From Tumebacillus amylolyticus (GTDB lineage: Bacteria; Bacillota; Bacilli; Tumebacillales; Tumebacillaceae), in assembly GCF_016722965.1 (NCBI RefSeq), contig NZ_JAEQNB010000003.1, positions 248,001 to 312,000 of the forward strand: a stretch of DNA of 64,000 nucleotides, in the 5' to 3' direction. The number at the start of each line of letters is the position of its first letter. Position 1 is the first letter of the stretch. Of this stretch, positions 61,157-64,000 are shown one piece after another. Both the position numbers and the translations under genes were made by a program. The notes beneath the pieces are model-generated. The model made no database searches and had not been told where the DNA came from. It saw only the letters and a program-made list of their open reading frames with translations.

Positions 61157-62496
61157 GTTAGATCAACTGCCCTTTTTATTTCCAATGCAAAAGCTCTTGC
61201 TAGCAAAGGAGGTACTGCATTCCCCACCTGAGTATATTGCGGAACTTCCAATTTCCTTCGATCTCCTCCTGTTGTTCTCTTGCCCTCAAAAACAAAACTA
61301 TCATCAAACGATTGCAGCCTCGCCATCTCTCTTACAGAAAGAATACGATCCTCAAAGGAACTAATAAAGTCATCAGGGAGTGTTACCATTGTAGGAGATT
61401 GATTATTGCGTTCCAATCGAGTCCTACTATTTTTCTTCGTAAGCAATACTTGAAGCATTTCTTGTGTCACTTTCCCTGTTTTGAAAGAGTCATACACAAA
61501 CTTGAAATCGTACTTGCTTTCTAGCTTTTTAGCACACTCTTTTAATAAGTTAGGATAATTTCTCAGGTCTATGCCCTCTGCAAGAACGCGCTTTGCGACC
61601 TGCGCAGCGGACTCCCCTTCACGGAAAAGGGAGAATCGCTCCCTTACAACCGCAGTGTGTCGGGACAACTCATGGTTGTGAATGAGGCCTTGATTTGGTA
61701 CTGATTCACCATCCACAGTTAAGGTTCTTCCCTTCCTAGATTCGTTCTGATACTCAGAGAACCCAATTGCCTCACACTGCTTTCCAAACACTAGGTCACC
61801 AATAGCCTCCTCCACTGATACCTTTTGGTCATTATCAGGCGTAGTCGGATCAGGGTACCTTGGGACTACTAACCTCTCTCCCTCACGGTTACGGTATGCA
61901 ATAAAAATTACTCTTCGTCTTCGTTGAGGTACCCCATAATTAGAAGCATCTAGGAGCTGTGGAGGGAGTGTAACATAGTCAATACTATGAAACTCATCTC
62001 TAAGAATATCTGGAACTAACGAATTATCTGGGTATTGCCTCTCGGTAACTCCTACAAAGTTATCAAGCGTAGTATCTAAAAAACCTTCAACGTTTTCCAT
62101 CACTACATACTTAGGCTGAATGTCATTAATCAACCTAACATACTCCTTGAACAATTGATTACGTGGGTCATTTTTGTCTCTCCTACCTGCACGACTAAAC
62201 CCCTGACAAGGTGGTCCACCAAAGACCGCATCAATTTCGGGAAATTCTTGTCCCTTAAACATTTGAAGACCTCGAATGGCTTTCTCCACTTTGTCTATAG
62301 TCAGTTCCCTAATGTCCGCTCGCTCAAAATGCGTGTTCACACCGTCGATAAGGCCGAGTTGTTTATGTCTTTCCGTATAGGTTTTTTTCACATCTTCATT
62401 GATATCACTAGAAAAAACGATATGAAATCCTGCTTGGAGGATCCCTTCACTCATCCCTCCTGCACCACAAAATAAATCGATTGCTAACGGCTTCAT
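61129..62496 (-). CDS. DNA (cytosine-5) methyltransferase
   Basis: A 455-aa C5 methyltransferase with textbook motifs: I IDLFCGAGGMSEG, IV GGPPCQGFSRAGRRD with catalytic Cys, VI VMENVEGFLD, VIII GVPQRRRRVIFIAY, a target-recognition region about 250-380, IX SVREMARLQSF, X QVGNAVPPLLA. The ATG at 62494-62496 follows AAGAGGTGTCAGAC. It pairs with the downstream endonuclease as a second type II system. Motif I is canonical, unlike the enzyme at 48906, so the two are not recent duplicates. Confidence 0.94.
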   Translation of the reverse strand: MKPLAIDLFCGAGGMSEGILQAGFHIVFSSDINEDVKKTYTERHKQLGLIDGVNTHFERADIRELTIDKVEKAIRGLQMFKGQEFPEIDAVFGGPPCQGFSRAGRRDKNDPRNQLFKEYVRLINDIQPKYVVMENVEGFLDTTLDNFVGVTERQYPDNSLVPDILRDEFHSIDYVTLPPQLLDASNYGVPQRRRRVIFIAYRNREGERLVVPRYPDPTTPDNDQKVSVEEAIGDLVFGKQCEAIGFSEYQNESRKGRTLTVDGESVPNQGLIHNHELSRHTAVVRERFSLFREGESAAQVAKRVLAEGIDLRNYPNLLKECAKKLESKYDFKFVYDSFKTGKVTQEMLQVLLTKKNSRTRLERNNQSPTMVTLPDDFISSFEDRILSVREMARLQSFDDSFVFEGKRTTGGDRRKLEVPQYTQVGNAVPPLLARAFALEIKRAVDLTKESLAPQC

Positions 62497-62677
62497 GTCT
62501 GACACCTCTTGTTTTTGATTCGAACGTACTTTCGGTTACTGCCTATTATCCTAGAAAACCATCGATTTGTCCAGGCCTAAATCATAGCATTTTATGACAC
62601 CCAATAATTCTGATATATAACCTGTTCTTTCGATCAAATAAAGGCAATTCTAGTTATTGAACTCCTAGCAAAAACAG

Positions 62678-62712
62678 CAAAAAGCCGAACCAGATTGGCT
62701 CAGCTTTTTTAG
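62678..62712 (-). terminator. terminator of the HTH/TPR regulator
   Basis: AAAAAGC..CCA/TGG..GCTTTTTT stem with G-U pairs; T-run on the minus strand. Confidence 0.65.
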
Positions 62713-62762
62713 TAACAGCATTTCTATGAATTGGTATGACGCCACCAACTAATTTGCGCTAT

Positions 62763-64000
62763 TTAAAGCACCACCCCGCGCCTCTCCTTCCTCCGCCCCA
62801 ACCACATCTCATTCATCGCCCTCAACGCATTCCTACAATCATTTCCCTCATCATACAACCTCGACAACTCAAACATCGTCTCCTCATACTCCGCCTGACA
62901 ATCCGTCAACTTAAAGCAATCCGCCGCCTGCGTCAAATACTTCACTGCAACCGCCTGCTGATTCCTCACCTTCGCGATCCCGGCCAGCGTCCTCGAAACC
63001 CACGCTTGATACAAATGCACCGTCGGCAGCAGAACTTTCGCCCCCTGACACGCCTCCTCAGCCAAATCGAGCTTCCCATCCAACAGATAAGTCCTCCCCA
63101 GCTCCGTCAGCGCGATCCCTGCGTCTTCCTCTCGCTTCATACCCCGGAACTCCGCTACAGCTCCACGAAGCGCCTCTACCGCCTTGTCATACTTCCCCTT
63201 CTCCCTCTGCAGAACGGCGAGACGTACTTCAAGCACCAACTTCTCCCCACGGTCATTGATCCGCTCATAACACCACGTCGCCCGCTGTGCAAAGTCTGTC
63301 GCCTGCTCATACTCCCCCGCCTCATGCGAAGTCTGCGCGAGCTTCATGTACAGCGACCCCAACCCCTGCAAATCCTCCCGCTCATTAAAAATCGGCACAG
63401 CCAATTGCAGAGTCACCACCGATTGCTTCGTCTGCCCAGCTTTCAACTGCACCTCACCCAACGTCAGCAACAACGAGCATTGCAGATGAACATCCTTCAC
63501 CTCATACATCCGCAACTGATCCAATGCCTTAGACAGATAATGCTCCGCGATCTGATACCGCCGTCTCTTCAACTCAATCTGCCCGAGCATGTACATCACC
63601 CGTACAGCCATGATCGGGCTGCCACTGTTCGAATTCGCGTAGTCCAGCAGTTGCTCAAACTGCTCCTCTGCTTCCTTCAACATGTTCAACTGCAAGAGAC
63701 AGAACCCGTAATCATATCGGATCATAAAAAAATCGAGCTTCCCGTTGTTTCGCTCGATGACATTTTTAAGCATAGGCAGTGCAACCGAGTACTCTCCGGA
63801 GGACAAAATCCCCTTCGCCAGCCGGTACTCGCTGATGAGTACTAAGTTCAACTCCAAGTTCCCGATCAGCTCATCCACCGGAATCTCCAACTTCTCAGCC
63901 AACTTCCCAAGAATATGATAGGAAGGTCTCGCTTTATCCCCCTCTACCTGTGAAAGCATAGACGGCGTACAAATGCCCTCCGCAAGTTGAGTCTGCGTCA
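62763..64000 (-). CDS. HTH-XRE/TPR transcriptional regulator (5' partial, RRNPP-like)
   Basis: The reading frame runs to the window edge, so the start is missing. The visible part (over 410 codons) opens with TQTQLAEGICTPSMLSQVEG, the second half of an XRE helix-turn-helix. Eight or more TPR-type helical repeats follow (for example PIMAVRVMYMLGQIELKRRRYQIAEHYLSKAL). This architecture is that of RRNPP/Rap-type or NprR-like regulators, which often respond to secreted peptides. No pheromone gene is visible downstream (3' side is a terminator). GC content returns to the core value here. Confidence 0.85.
   Translation of the reverse strand, partial: TQTQLAEGICTPSMLSQVEGDKARPSYHILGKLAEKLEIPVDELIGNLELNLVLISEYRLAKGILSSGEYSVALPMLKNVIERNNGKLDFFMIRYDYGFCLLQLNMLKEAEEQFEQLLDYANSNSGSPIMAVRVMYMLGQIELKRRRYQIAEHYLSKALDQLRMYEVKDVHLQCSLLLTLGEVQLKAGQTKQSVVTLQLAVPIFNEREDLQGLGSLYMKLAQTSHEAGEYEQATDFAQRATWCYERINDRGEKLVLEVRLAVLQREKGKYDKAVEALRGAVAEFRGMKREEDAGIALTELGRTYLLDGKLDLAEEACQGAKVLLPTVHLYQAWVSRTLAGIAKVRNQQAVAVKYLTQAADCFKLTDCQAEYEETMFELSRLYDEGNDCRNALRAMNEMWLGRRKERRGVVL

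Overview
The window reads as chromosome of a Gram-positive, endospore-forming Bacillota with moderately high GC. The evidence is a tricistronic GerA-type germinant receptor, a GerPC-like protein, a YjcZ/SscA-like sporulation microprotein, an S-layer-homology protein, strong AGGAGG-type ribosome binding sites, many GTG and TTG starts, and compact rho-independent terminators. Gene content and style fit the Alicyclobacillaceae, with Tumebacillus my best guess from memory. No rRNA, tRNA, CRISPR array or recognisable insertion sequence was seen.

Layout. 1-2799: a heterodimeric ABC exporter (first gene cut by the window edge). 2.85-6.7 kb: membrane proteins, a TAT-exported molybdoenzyme with its cytochrome b partner, a ferredoxin and a DUF309 protein. 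6.8-8.4 kb: secreted alpha-amylase with promoter and cre site. 8.5-9.5 kb: adaAB alkylation repair. 10-12.2 kb: GerPC-like, GDSL hydrolase, a Met/Pro/Gly-rich protein, a YjcZ-like peptide and a tautomerase. 12.3-13.2 kb: corA1. 13.3-17.1 kb: gerA operon. 17.2-23.7 kb: CorC/HlyC-type protein, pyrophosphatase, a corrinoid-binding-like protein, Nudix, acyl-CoA ligase and enoyl-CoA hydratase. 23.9-26.5 kb: sulfite/nitrite reductase and corA2. 27-29.2 kb: iscR-like regulator, iscS and iscU. 29.4-34.9 kb: small genes including DUF72, DUF2225, an SOS-controlled YolD protein, a beta-propeller protein, a sulfite-oxidase-fold enzyme and a glyoxalase-fold protein. 35-46.6 kb: murG, ABC exporter with a TyrR-type regulator, GNAT, a methyltransferase/two-component operon, methionine gamma-lyase, ferredoxin and an alpha/beta hydrolase.

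From 46.7 kb the base composition becomes clearly more AT-rich and the content turns to defence and conflict. First comes a restriction-modification unit (166-aa protein, AlwI-like endonuclease, convergent C5 methyltransferase). Next is a three-gene operon of an AddA-like helicase, an AddB-like Fe-S protein without visible nuclease or Walker motifs, and a UvrD-like helicase. Two GC-rich core genes (SLH-3D protein, PpiB) interrupt the block. It resumes with a possible orphan toxin/immunity pair and a second restriction-modification pair, and ends in a helix-turn-helix/TPR regulator cut by the right edge.

The best candidate for an undescribed system is the three-gene helicase/Fe-S operon at 50347-57166. 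It has the composition of an end-processing machine but no nuclease that I can see, and it sits between two modification systems. Secondary points are a perfect palindrome controlling the first restriction cluster, the toxin/immunity-like pair, an IscR-type operator in front of the isc genes, and a LexA box in front of an orphan yolD gene.
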